NCBI GenBank assembly: GCA_947629115.1
Contig: CANRCL010000038.1
Coordinates: 1-9,466, forward strand
Reading direction: 5' to 3'
Length of the DNA stretch: 9,466 nucleotides
From: an uncultured Bacilli bacterium
GTDB lineage: Bacteria; Bacillota_I; Bacilli_A; RF39; UBA660
The translations under genes were made by a program, and so were the position numbers. Every line of letters starts with the position of its first letter. Positions within the stretch are counted from its first letter, which is position 1. Positions 1 to 5,729 of the stretch are shown piece after piece. Under the pieces are notes generated by a model that saw only the letters and a program-made list of their open reading frames with translations, was not told the origin of the DNA and did not search any database.

Positions 1-524
1 TTTAATGTTGTTATATTAGGTGCGCTATTATATTCTTCAGTATTAGCCATATTCCAGATCTTATAACTATATCTTGGGATCCACACAAAATAACTTTCGA
101 TATCTTTTTCTAATATTATATCTCCAGTTTTATAATCTTTATTACTTGGATTATCAACCAACAATACGGCATTAGCCCATTTTTTAGAATTATAATCATA
201 CCATTTTGTTTTTAAATTAGCATAATGCACTGTTCCATCATCATCTAATGTTATTGGGATTAATTTTTTAGTTGTTTCCTCTGCATCTAGTACCGGGTCT
301 GCTCCATTCAAAGTTTTATCTTTCCATACTTCACTTAATAAACCAGATTTTTCATATAATTCATCTATGGCATCTTGGACATTATCGTATTTACCACCAC
401 TAGTTGACTTATCATAAGATACATCTTTACTTTTAATTATAGTTGTGGCGGCATACACACTTGTTCCGGATATTAATGCACCAATAATTATTCCTATAAA
501 CAATTTATAATTTTTCTTAACCAT
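1..524 (-). CDS. Array copy E: exported FGE/C-type-lectin-like family protein, N-terminal 174 residues only
   Basis: The gene starts at ATG 524-522 and runs off the left edge, so only the N-terminal third is visible; the frame is open throughout. The protein begins MVKKNYKLFIGIIIG, a lysine-rich n-region and hydrophobic core, followed by a VYA-A signal-peptidase site near residue 25. Next come IIKSKDVSYDK and NVQDAIDELYEKSGLLSEVW, then the family middle region with DGTVHYANLKTKWYDY, a short NPSNKDYKTGD loop, and DIESYFVWIPRYSYKIWNMAN. The short loop and the following Lys (EKDIESYF) are shared with copy B, not with A, C or D, and 61-110 is identical base for base to 3479-3528 in copy B. Localisation (exported) is inferred from the signal peptide. 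The receptor-like C-terminal domain lies outside the window, and the ligand is unknown. Confidence 0.9.
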   Translation of the reverse strand, partial: MVKKNYKLFIGIIIGALISGTSVYAATTIIKSKDVSYDKSTSGGKYDNVQDAIDELYEKSGLLSEVWKDKTLNGADPVLDAEETTKKLIPITLDDDGTVHYANLKTKWYDYNSKKWANAVLLVDNPSNKDYKTGDIILEKDIESYFVWIPRYSYKIWNMANTEEYNSAPNITTL

Positions 525-548
525 AAGTTATCCATCTACCTTATGGTT
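519..548 (-). promoter_or_regulatory. Dyad around the start codon of copy E
   Basis: On the minus strand AACCATAAG (548-540) and CTTATGGTT (527-519) form a perfect 9-base inverted repeat around a 12-base loop; the ATG start (524-522) lies in the downstream arm. The -10 box ends at 551, so transcription would start around 544, in or just before the upstream arm. The element could be an RNA hairpin covering the start codon or an operator for a dimeric regulator. The nearest AAGG lies 14 bases before the ATG, too far for a normal Shine-Dalgarno site; GATGG at 7 bases is only a weak one. Confidence 0.6.
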
Positions 549-550
549 TT

Positions 551-577
551 ATTATAAAATATTACCCCCCCCGTCAA
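551..577 (-). promoter_or_regulatory. Poly-G spacer promoter of copy E (15-base spacer)
   Basis: The -35 box is TTGACG (577-572) and the -10 box is TATAAT (556-551). The G8 run occupies 572-565, so its first G serves as the last base of the -35 box, leaving a 15-base spacer, one shorter than in the other four copies. An A/T-tract stretch just upstream (GAAAAATAC and AAAAATTTT, about 578-597) resembles an UP element. Spacers of 15 are normally poor for sigma-A promoters, so this copy is predicted to be the weakest in the assembled state. Confidence 0.85.
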
Positions 578-607
578 GTATTTTTCAAAATTTTTTAACA
601 TCAAAAA

Positions 608-640
608 TTTTTATTTTGTCATAAGAACTAGACGAGTTCC
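608..640 (-). repeat. 33-bp perfect repeat shared by the 3' ends of copies A and B
   Basis: The bases 608-640 and 2389-2421 are identical. They cover the last nine codons (GTRLVLMTK), the TAA stop and three following bases. Copies C and D end differently (FRLILAIK, SRLVLASL). Immediately inside this block the A and B coding sequences diverge strongly, which suggests gene conversion or cassette exchange with an endpoint near here. Confidence 0.8.
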
Positions 641-2176
641 ATAGACATATTCATAAGTTCCAGTAGTAGCATCATAGTAAAATGGGCCAACCATTCCACC
701 ACCATTAGCAGCACCGCCTCGTTGGAACCATGGATGTTTCAAATCTAAAAAATATTGAACATCAGTATACCAACTACTATGATTTCTTAGTGTTCCATCA
801 CCATCATAATATTTATAATATGGACCTGTTTCTCCTGTCGCATCTCCTAAAATTCGATATATAAAAGTTTCCATTCCGCTATTTGGATTGTATATATTTA
901 CATAATTTTTATATATTCCTGTTTTAAATAATGTTTCATCTTTAAAACCGCTCTCTCCTAAATATCCTTCTTGATATGCCGCTGTATATTCACTTGCTCC
1001 ACCTGATATATCATAAATACCGGTTATATTACCTGTTGTACTTGCTAGATATCCAGTTGATGTATTATAGGCTTCAGTTTTTCCTGATGCAGTATCACCT
1101 GTTTCTCCCAAAAAACAACTTTGATCAGTATTAGGTGCTGCACTATATCCCGTTTTATAGTCTATATTGTTATTTATTCTAACTTCTGTTCCTATTCCAT
1201 ATTTTGAATGAGAAAGGTATGCTATGGCTCCCCATTCTGTATTCTTTATCATATGGCTTTCTAATGAGCGATTATAATTATATAAACTTAAAAAGAAATT
1301 TTGTACTGTATTCAATCTCCATGAATTTACATTTGGCTTTACTATTACTCTTTTACTATTTTCTTCTGTTATTTGGGCTTTTGCTGCTGTCCAACTTGAT
1401 GTATTTTCTATTGGACTACCATTGTTACCATTTTGATTATATCCAACCTCAAACTTTCCTACCCATATTCCGTTTAAATCTTTATCACCTAAGGTAAATG
1501 CTGGATGAGTATAATATTCATTTAATTTGGCTTCACTTTCTTCCATCTTTGGATTAATACTTACATCACCAAACTTAATGTCAATTATTATTGGCTTATT
1601 GAATGCATTTTGGGGCGATGTTTCATAATTGGTATTATTTAATATTGTGATATTTGGAGTTCCATTATAATCTTCAGTATTAGCCATATTCCATATCTTA
1701 TAACTAAACCTTGGGATCCACACAAAATAACTTTCAATGTCTTCTTCTAGAATTATATCTCCAGTTTTATATGTATAGTTTTCTGTTCCGCCATTTTTGG
1801 GATTATCTACAAGTAGTACTGCATTCGCCCATCTTTTTTCGGCATAATCATACCATTTTGTTTTTAAGTTAGCATAATGAACTGTTCCATCACTATCTAA
1901 TGTTATAGGTATTAATTTTTTAGCACTTCCCTCTACATCTAATACTGGATCTGCTCCATTAAGTGTTTTATCAACCCAAGTATCCTTTAACAAACCAGAT
2001 TTTTCATATAGTTCATCTATGGCGTCTTGGACATTATCATATTTACCACCACTACTTGTTTTATCATATGATACATCTTTACTTTTAATTATTGTTGTCG
2101 CAGCATATACACTTGTTCCAGATATTAGGGCTACTAATATAAATGCGATTACTAATTTATAATTTTTCTTCAACAT
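611..2176 (-). CDS. Array copy A: exported FGE/C-type-lectin-like family protein
   Basis: The protein has 521 residues. Residues 1-25 are a Sec signal peptide (MLKKNYKLVIAFILVALISG, then VYA-A). Residues 26-60 hold IIKSKDVSYDK and NVQDAIDELYEKSG. The middle carries YFVWIPRFSYKIWNMAN, HPAFTLGDKDLNGIWVGKFEVGYN-type sequence, and KRVIVKPNVNSWR. The C-terminal half shows NTEWGAIAYLSHSKYGIG, GNITGIYDISGGASEY, GDATGETGP, WFQRGG and GTRLVL, landmarks in the order found in formylglycine-generating-enzyme/C-type-lectin-like domains. The FGE catalytic cysteine pattern is not apparent, so a binding rather than enzymatic role is inferred. No LPXTG motif, lipobox or C-terminal membrane helix is visible, so surface attachment is unexplained. 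The start is fixed by AAGGTG five bases before the ATG. This is the only copy with such a site and with an extra fixed promoter. Confidence 0.92.
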   Translation of the reverse strand: MLKKNYKLVIAFILVALISGTSVYAATTIIKSKDVSYDKTSSGGKYDNVQDAIDELYEKSGLLKDTWVDKTLNGADPVLDVEGSAKKLIPITLDSDGTVHYANLKTKWYDYAEKRWANAVLLVDNPKNGGTENYTYKTGDIILEEDIESYFVWIPRFSYKIWNMANTEDYNGTPNITILNNTNYETSPQNAFNKPIIIDIKFGDVSINPKMEESEAKLNEYYTHPAFTLGDKDLNGIWVGKFEVGYNQNGNNGSPIENTSSWTAAKAQITEENSKRVIVKPNVNSWRLNTVQNFFLSLYNYNRSLESHMIKNTEWGAIAYLSHSKYGIGTEVRINNNIDYKTGYSAAPNTDQSCFLGETGDTASGKTEAYNTSTGYLASTTGNITGIYDISGGASEYTAAYQEGYLGESGFKDETLFKTGIYKNYVNIYNPNSGMETFIYRILGDATGETGPYYKYYDGDGTLRNHSSWYTDVQYFLDLKHPWFQRGGAANGGGMVGPFYYDATTGTYEYVYGTRLVLMTK

Positions 2177-2181
2177 ATTAA

Positions 2182-2187
2182 CACCTT
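2182..2187 (-). promoter_or_regulatory. Shine-Dalgarno site of copy A
   Basis: AAGGTG (2187-2182) lies five bases (TTAAT) before ATG 2176-2174. It is reported because the four sister copies lack a well-placed site and have the start-codon dyad instead, so copy A should be translated by a more conventional route. Confidence 0.8.
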
Positions 2188-2241
2188 TTCTTATTTTGGC
2201 TACTTTTTCTATTTGTATTTATCTATTTTGTACTTTCTTTT

Positions 2242-2270
2242 ATTATATACTTCTAACGTATATTTTTCAA
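2242..2270 (-). promoter_or_regulatory. Second, G-run-free promoter of copy A
   Basis: TTGAAA (2270-2265), a 17-base spacer, and TATAAT (2247-2242) match a sigma-A promoter with optimal spacing. It lies within the 120-base leader that only copy A has, downstream of its poly-G promoter and about 65 bases before the ATG. It contains no homopolymeric G run, so it would drive copy A whatever the state of the upstream tract. In AT-rich DNA some chance matches are expected, but 5/6 plus 6/6 at spacing 17 is strong. Confidence 0.6.
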
Positions 2271-2283
2271 CCATTTTAAAATA

Positions 2284-2303
2284 AATAGGTTTTCTTTCCT
2301 ATT
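2284..2303 (-). promoter_or_regulatory. Short hairpin in the copy A leader
   Basis: AATAGG (2303-2298) and CCTATT (2289-2284) form a perfect 6-base inverted repeat with an 8-base A-rich loop, placed at or just after the expected start of the transcript from the poly-G promoter (about 2305). No U-run follows at once, so it is not an obvious terminator; it may stabilise the 5' end or be incidental. Confidence 0.4.
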
Positions 2304-2311
2304 CTATTTTT

Positions 2312-2339
2312 ATTATAAAATATTACCCCCCCCAGTCAA
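2312..2339 (-). promoter_or_regulatory. Poly-G spacer promoter of copy A (16-base spacer)
   Basis: TTGACT (2339-2334), G8 (2333-2326), TAATATTT and TATAAT (2317-2312) give a 16-base spacer. Identity with the other copies stops just after the -10 box (TATAATAAAA); downstream a distinct leader of about 120 bases replaces the usual dyad. Addition of one G would give the optimal spacing of 17. Confidence 0.88.
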
Positions 2340-2361
2340 CATTTTGTTGAAAATTTTCAAT

Positions 2362-2387
2362 AAAAAATTGATAGACTGTACTATCAA
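2362..2387 (-). terminator. Probable intrinsic terminator of copy B
   Basis: On the minus strand TTGATAG (2387-2381), the 6-base loop TACAGT, and CTATCAA (2374-2368) form a 7-base stem followed by six Ts (2367-2362), starting five bases after the copy B stop. Only two of seven pairs are G-C, so it is probably weak. It is the only clear intrinsic terminator inside the array. Confidence 0.65.
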
Positions 2388-2391
2388 GTTT

Positions 2392-3939
2392 TTATTTTGT
2401 CATAAGAACTAGACGAGTTCCGCCATAACTAAAAGAAAAGCCTGAACCTCTATAAAAATAAAATTGACCTGCCAAACCACCATCAACGCAATCGCCTCCT
2501 CGAGCAAACCAAGGATCATCGAAATTAATAAAATTGGCAGAATCTGTATACCAAGCACTATGTTCTCTTAAAACATCGCCATCAAAATATGAATAAAATG
2601 GTCCCATTTCTCCGGTTGCATCACCTAATTTTCTTTTGGTGTATGTATTTACGTCGCTATCACCCAAATAAATATCTAAATAATCTTTATAAGATGTTTT
2701 AAGTTCTGTATCATTTGTAAATCCACTTGATCCTATTGTTCCTTCTCGATATGCTGCTACATATTCCCATGCTCCTCCGCTCATATCGTATACTCCATAT
2801 ATATTTCCAGTAGTACTTGCAAGATATCCAGCACCACTATTATATGGTTGCGTTTTATCTTTTTCTTTGCTTGTTCCTGTTTCGACTAATCTTGTTTCTT
2901 GATTACTATTGGCGGCTGCACCCATTCCAGTCACATAATCCGATGCATTGTTTACATTTATATTACTTCCTATTCCATATATACTATGTGATAAATATGC
3001 TACTGCTCCCCATTCAGTATTTTTCATCATATGGCTTTCTAATTCTCTATTATAATTATATAAACTTAAGAAGAAGTTTTTTACGGTATTATTTCGCCAT
3101 GAATTAACATTTGGCTTTACTATTACTCTTTTACTATTATTTTCATTAATTTCTGCTTTTGATGTTGTCCAACTTGATGTATCATTTATGGGATTTCCAT
3201 TATCACCACTTTGATTATATCCTACTTCAAATTTTCCTACCCATATTCCTTTTAAATTTTTATTACCTAAGGTAAAGGCTGGATGAGTGTAATAATTATT
3301 CACTACTGCTGCGTTTTCTTCCATCTTTGGATTAGTACTTACATCACCAAATTTTATATCAATTATTCTTGGCTTATTAAAGGCATTTTGGGGTGAGGTT
3401 TCGTAATTTGTATCAGTTAAAGTTGCAGATAATCTCGGAGCACTATTATATTCTTCTGTATTGGCCATATTCCATATTTTATAACTATATCTTGGGATCC
3501 ACACAAAATAACTTTCGATATCTTTTTCATTTATAATATCTCCAGTTTTATAATTAGCATTACTTGGGTTGTCTACAAGAAGTATAGCATTAGCCCATTT
3601 CTTATCTGCATAATCATACCATTTGGTTTTTAAATTTGCGTAATGAACTGTTCCATCATTATCTATGGTTATTGGAATTAATTGTTTTGTGGCACCATCT
3701 ACATCTAATACTGGATCTGCTCCATTCAAAGTTTTATCTTTCCACACTTCACTTAATAAGCCAGATTTTTCATATAGTTCATCTATGGCATCTTGGACAT
3801 TATCATATTTACCACCACTAGTTGTTTTATCATACGATACATCTTTACTTTTGATTATTGTTGTTGCAGCATACACTCCACTTATAGAAATCATTAATCC
3901 TAAAATAAACGCTATTACTACATATTTTTTCTTAACCAT
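2392..3939 (-). CDS. Array copy B: exported FGE/C-type-lectin-like family protein
   Basis: The protein has 515 residues. The signal peptide is MVKKKYVVIAFILGLMISIS with cleavage after VYA (residue 24), followed by VSYDKT and NVQDAIDELYEKSGLLSEVW. The middle has the short NPSNANYKTGD loop it shares with copy E, YFVWIPRYSYKIWNMAN, WVGKFEVGYNQ and KRVIVKPNVNSWR. The C-terminal half has MMKNTEWGAVAYLSHSIYG, GNIYGVYDMSGGAWEYVAAY (closest of all copies to the FGE-type DMSGNVWEW landmark), GDATGEMGPF, WFARGG and GTRLVLMTK. The region SIYGIGSNINVNNASDYVTG matches copy D rather than A or C, whereas the last nine codons match A exactly, so the gene is a mosaic. No cell-wall anchor is seen. The start ATG is set by the signal peptide and by homology to the sister copies. 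The ligand is unknown. Confidence 0.92.
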   Translation of the reverse strand: MVKKKYVVIAFILGLMISISGVYAATTIIKSKDVSYDKTTSGGKYDNVQDAIDELYEKSGLLSEVWKDKTLNGADPVLDVDGATKQLIPITIDNDGTVHYANLKTKWYDYADKKWANAILLVDNPSNANYKTGDIINEKDIESYFVWIPRYSYKIWNMANTEEYNSAPRLSATLTDTNYETSPQNAFNKPRIIDIKFGDVSTNPKMEENAAVVNNYYTHPAFTLGNKNLKGIWVGKFEVGYNQSGDNGNPINDTSSWTTSKAEINENNSKRVIVKPNVNSWRNNTVKNFFLSLYNYNRELESHMMKNTEWGAVAYLSHSIYGIGSNINVNNASDYVTGMGAAANSNQETRLVETGTSKEKDKTQPYNSGAGYLASTTGNIYGVYDMSGGAWEYVAAYREGTIGSSGFTNDTELKTSYKDYLDIYLGDSDVNTYTKRKLGDATGEMGPFYSYFDGDVLREHSAWYTDSANFINFDDPWFARGGDCVDGGLAGQFYFYRGSGFSFSYGGTRLVLMTK

Positions 3940-3963
3940 AAGTTATTCATCTACCTTATGATG
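3934..3963 (-). promoter_or_regulatory. Dyad around the start codon of copy B
   Basis: The upstream arm CATCATAAG (3963-3955) and downstream arm CTTATGGTT (3942-3934) flank a 12-base loop. Compared with copies D and E, the third arm base changes C to T, giving a T-G pair that would still wobble in RNA, and the outermost pair is lost. The ATG (3939-3937) lies in the downstream arm. Confidence 0.5.
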
Positions 3964-3965
3964 TT

Positions 3966-3993
3966 ATTATAAAATATTACCCCCCCCAGTCAA
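3966..3993 (-). promoter_or_regulatory. Poly-G spacer promoter of copy B (16-base spacer)
   Basis: TTGACT (3993-3988), G8 (3987-3980), TAATATTT and TATAAT (3971-3966) give a 16-base spacer. Upstream A/T tracts (TTTTTTGAAAAAATG, about 3994-4010) have the look of an UP element. Transcription would start about 3959, roughly 20 bases before the ATG. Confidence 0.88.
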
Positions 3994-4020
3994 CATTTTT
4001 TCAAAAAATTTTTAGGGAGA

Positions 4021-4045
4021 ACTATCTACCATGATTTTTTATTAA
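4021..4045 (-). other. Possible decayed leader between copies C and B
   Basis: On the minus strand this stretch reads AAAAAATCAT, then GGTAGATAGTT. It resembles the leader of copy C (AAATCATAAGGTAGATGAATAACTT) with two short deletions. It is not followed by a gene start. It may be the remains of a lost array unit in this spacer; the match is short and chance cannot be excluded. The rest of the spacer shows no further feature. Confidence 0.3.
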
Positions 4046-4089
4046 TTTTAACGAAGTTATCTTTATAATACATTCAGTCAAAAAAGTTA

Positions 4090-5658
4090 TTATTTTATTG
4101 CAAGAATTAAACGAAACCCAATCCAATTATATTCTTTTCCGGAATAATTAGCAAAATGAAATTGACCACCACGCAAACCATAATAATAAGAGCCACCTCT
4201 AAATATCCAAGGATTTGATGTTGTAAAAAAATATGCATCATCAGAATACCAACTATTATGATAACGATATTCGTTACTATCATAATAGCCATAAAATGGT
4301 CCCATTTCTCCAGTAGCATCTCCGAGTATTCTTTTATTGTATGTTGCCATTCCACTATCTGTAGGATATATATCTACATAATTTTTATATGTTGTTTTTA
4401 ATTCTGTATCGTCTGTAAATCCACTTGAGCCTACTTGACCACTCGTATATGCTGCTACATACTCAGCAGCACCTCCACTTAGATCATAAACGCCCGTTAT
4501 ATTTCCACTTGTGCTTGCTAAATGTCCTATTCCTTTATTATAAGAATTAGTTATTGTATCCGTATTACCGGCTTGTGCAAGATATTTACTTTGATCAGTA
4601 TTTGCTGCAGCACTATATCCTGTTTTATATTGATTATTATTATTTATTCTTACTTCAGTACCTATTCCATATGCTGAATGTGAAAGATAGGCTACTGCTC
4701 CCCACTCTGTATTTTTCATCATATGACTTTCTAATTTTCTATCATAATTATATGATGTTAAAAACATATTTTGAATGGTGCTATTTCTCCAAGAGTAAAC
4801 ATTTGGTTTTATAATAACTCTATTACTTGCCACATTATTTTGGTTTGCTCCATTTGTTGTCCAAGATGAAGTATCACTTATTGGATTTCCATTATCTGAT
4901 GTTTGATTATATCCGACTTCAAACTTACCTACCCATATTCCGTTTAAATCAATACTACCTAATGTAAATGCCGGATGTGTATAATATTTATCTACTTCTG
5001 CTTCACTTTCACTCATTCTAGGATTTGTACTTATATCACCAAATTTGATATCTATTATTCTGGATTTATTAAATGCTTGAACTGATGAAGTTTCATAATT
5101 ATTATCTGCTAATGTAGTAATATTTGGGGCATGACTATATTCTTCTGTATTTGCCATATTCCATATTTTATAACTATATCTTGGGATCCATACAAAATAA
5201 CTTTCGATGTCTTCTTCTAAAATTATATCTCCAGTTTTATATGTATATTTTTCTGTTCCCCCATTTTTGGGATTATCAACTAATATTACAGCGTTGGCCC
5301 AACGTTTATCTGAATAGTCATACCATTCAGAATACAAATTAGCATAGTGTACTGTTCCATCACTATCTAAAGTTATTGGTATTAATTTCTTAGTACTTCC
5401 TTCTACTTCAAGAATAGGATCAGCACCATTCAATACTGGATCTTTCCATATAGTGTCATGTATTTTATAAGCATCTTTTGCCTTTTCATATAATTCATCT
5501 ATTGAGTCTTGGACATTATCATATTTACCATCGCTATATGTTTTATCATACGATACATCTTTACTTTTGATTATTGTTGTAGCAGCATACACTCCAGTTG
5601 TTGAAATTATAACTCCAAGAATAAATCCTATTATTAATTTATAATTTTTCATAATCAT
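4090..5658 (-). CDS. Array copy C: exported FGE/C-type-lectin-like family protein
   Basis: The protein has 522 residues. The signal peptide is MIMKNYKLIIGFILGVIIST with a VYA-A site near residue 25. The N-terminal segment differs from the other copies: NVQDSIDELYEKAKDAYKIH in place of the SGLL version. The middle holds YFVWIPRYSYKIWNMAN, NGIWVGKFEVGYNQ and NRVIIKPNVYSWR. The C-terminal half has MMKNTEWGAVAYLSHSAYGIG, GNITGVYDLSGGAAEYVAAY, GDATGEMGPF, WIFRGGSYYYG and IGFRLILAIK. This copy keeps the RGGS...GFR form closest to classical FGE/C-type-lectin variable proteins. The TEVRINNN...YKTGYSAA segment is shared with copy A. Two in-frame ATGs exist (codons 1 and 3); the first is homologous to the start of the sister genes and lies in the same dyad. 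The ligand is unknown. Confidence 0.92.
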   Translation of the reverse strand: MIMKNYKLIIGFILGVIISTTGVYAATTIIKSKDVSYDKTYSDGKYDNVQDSIDELYEKAKDAYKIHDTIWKDPVLNGADPILEVEGSTKKLIPITLDSDGTVHYANLYSEWYDYSDKRWANAVILVDNPKNGGTEKYTYKTGDIILEEDIESYFVWIPRYSYKIWNMANTEEYSHAPNITTLADNNYETSSVQAFNKSRIIDIKFGDISTNPRMSESEAEVDKYYTHPAFTLGSIDLNGIWVGKFEVGYNQTSDNGNPISDTSSWTTNGANQNNVASNRVIIKPNVYSWRNSTIQNMFLTSYNYDRKLESHMMKNTEWGAVAYLSHSAYGIGTEVRINNNNQYKTGYSAAANTDQSKYLAQAGNTDTITNSYNKGIGHLASTSGNITGVYDLSGGAAEYVAAYTSGQVGSSGFTDDTELKTTYKNYVDIYPTDSGMATYNKRILGDATGEMGPFYGYYDSNEYRYHNSWYSDDAYFFTTSNPWIFRGGSYYYGLRGGQFHFANYSGKEYNWIGFRLILAIK

Positions 5659-5682
5659 AAGTTATTCATCTACCTTATGATT
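5653..5682 (-). promoter_or_regulatory. Dyad around the start codon of copy C, with compensatory change
   Basis: AATCATAAG (5682-5674) and CTTATGATT (5661-5653) pair perfectly over nine bases around a 12-base loop. In D and E the arms read AACCATAAG and CTTATGGTT. Both partners have changed (C-G to T-A), so the pairing itself appears to be conserved. The ATG at 5658-5656 lies in the downstream arm. Confidence 0.6.
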
Positions 5683-5684
5683 TT

Positions 5685-5712
5685 ATTATAAAATATTACC
5701 CCCCCCAGTCAA
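5685..5712 (-). promoter_or_regulatory. Poly-G spacer promoter of copy C (16-base spacer)
   Basis: TTGACT (5712-5707), G8 (5706-5699), TAATATTT and TATAAT (5690-5685) give a 16-base spacer. The -35 box begins only 17 bases after the stop codon of copy D, and the intervening A/T tracts (ATTTTTGGAAAAAT) look like an UP element rather than a terminator, so transcripts of copy D may read through into copy C. Confidence 0.88.
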
Positions 5713-5729
5713 CATTTTTCCAAAAATTT

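Noticed and set aside
578..613. Terminator after copy A (AAAATTTTT and AAAAATTTT inverted repeat)
   Set aside because: The stem is made only of A-T pairs and is not followed by a T-run on the transcribed strand; it is better explained as the A/T tracts upstream of the copy E promoter.
2209..2274. 21-codon open frame in the copy A leader (MVEKYTLEVYNKRKYKIDKYK)
   Set aside because: No Shine-Dalgarno site is near its ATG, it overlaps the predicted -35 and -10 boxes of the second promoter, and an AT-rich leader gives such short frames by chance.
4046..4089. Second decayed promoter after copy C (TTGACTG followed by TATTATAAAG)
   Set aside because: The two boxes are only about four bases apart and no G run remains; too little is left to support a call in AT-rich DNA.
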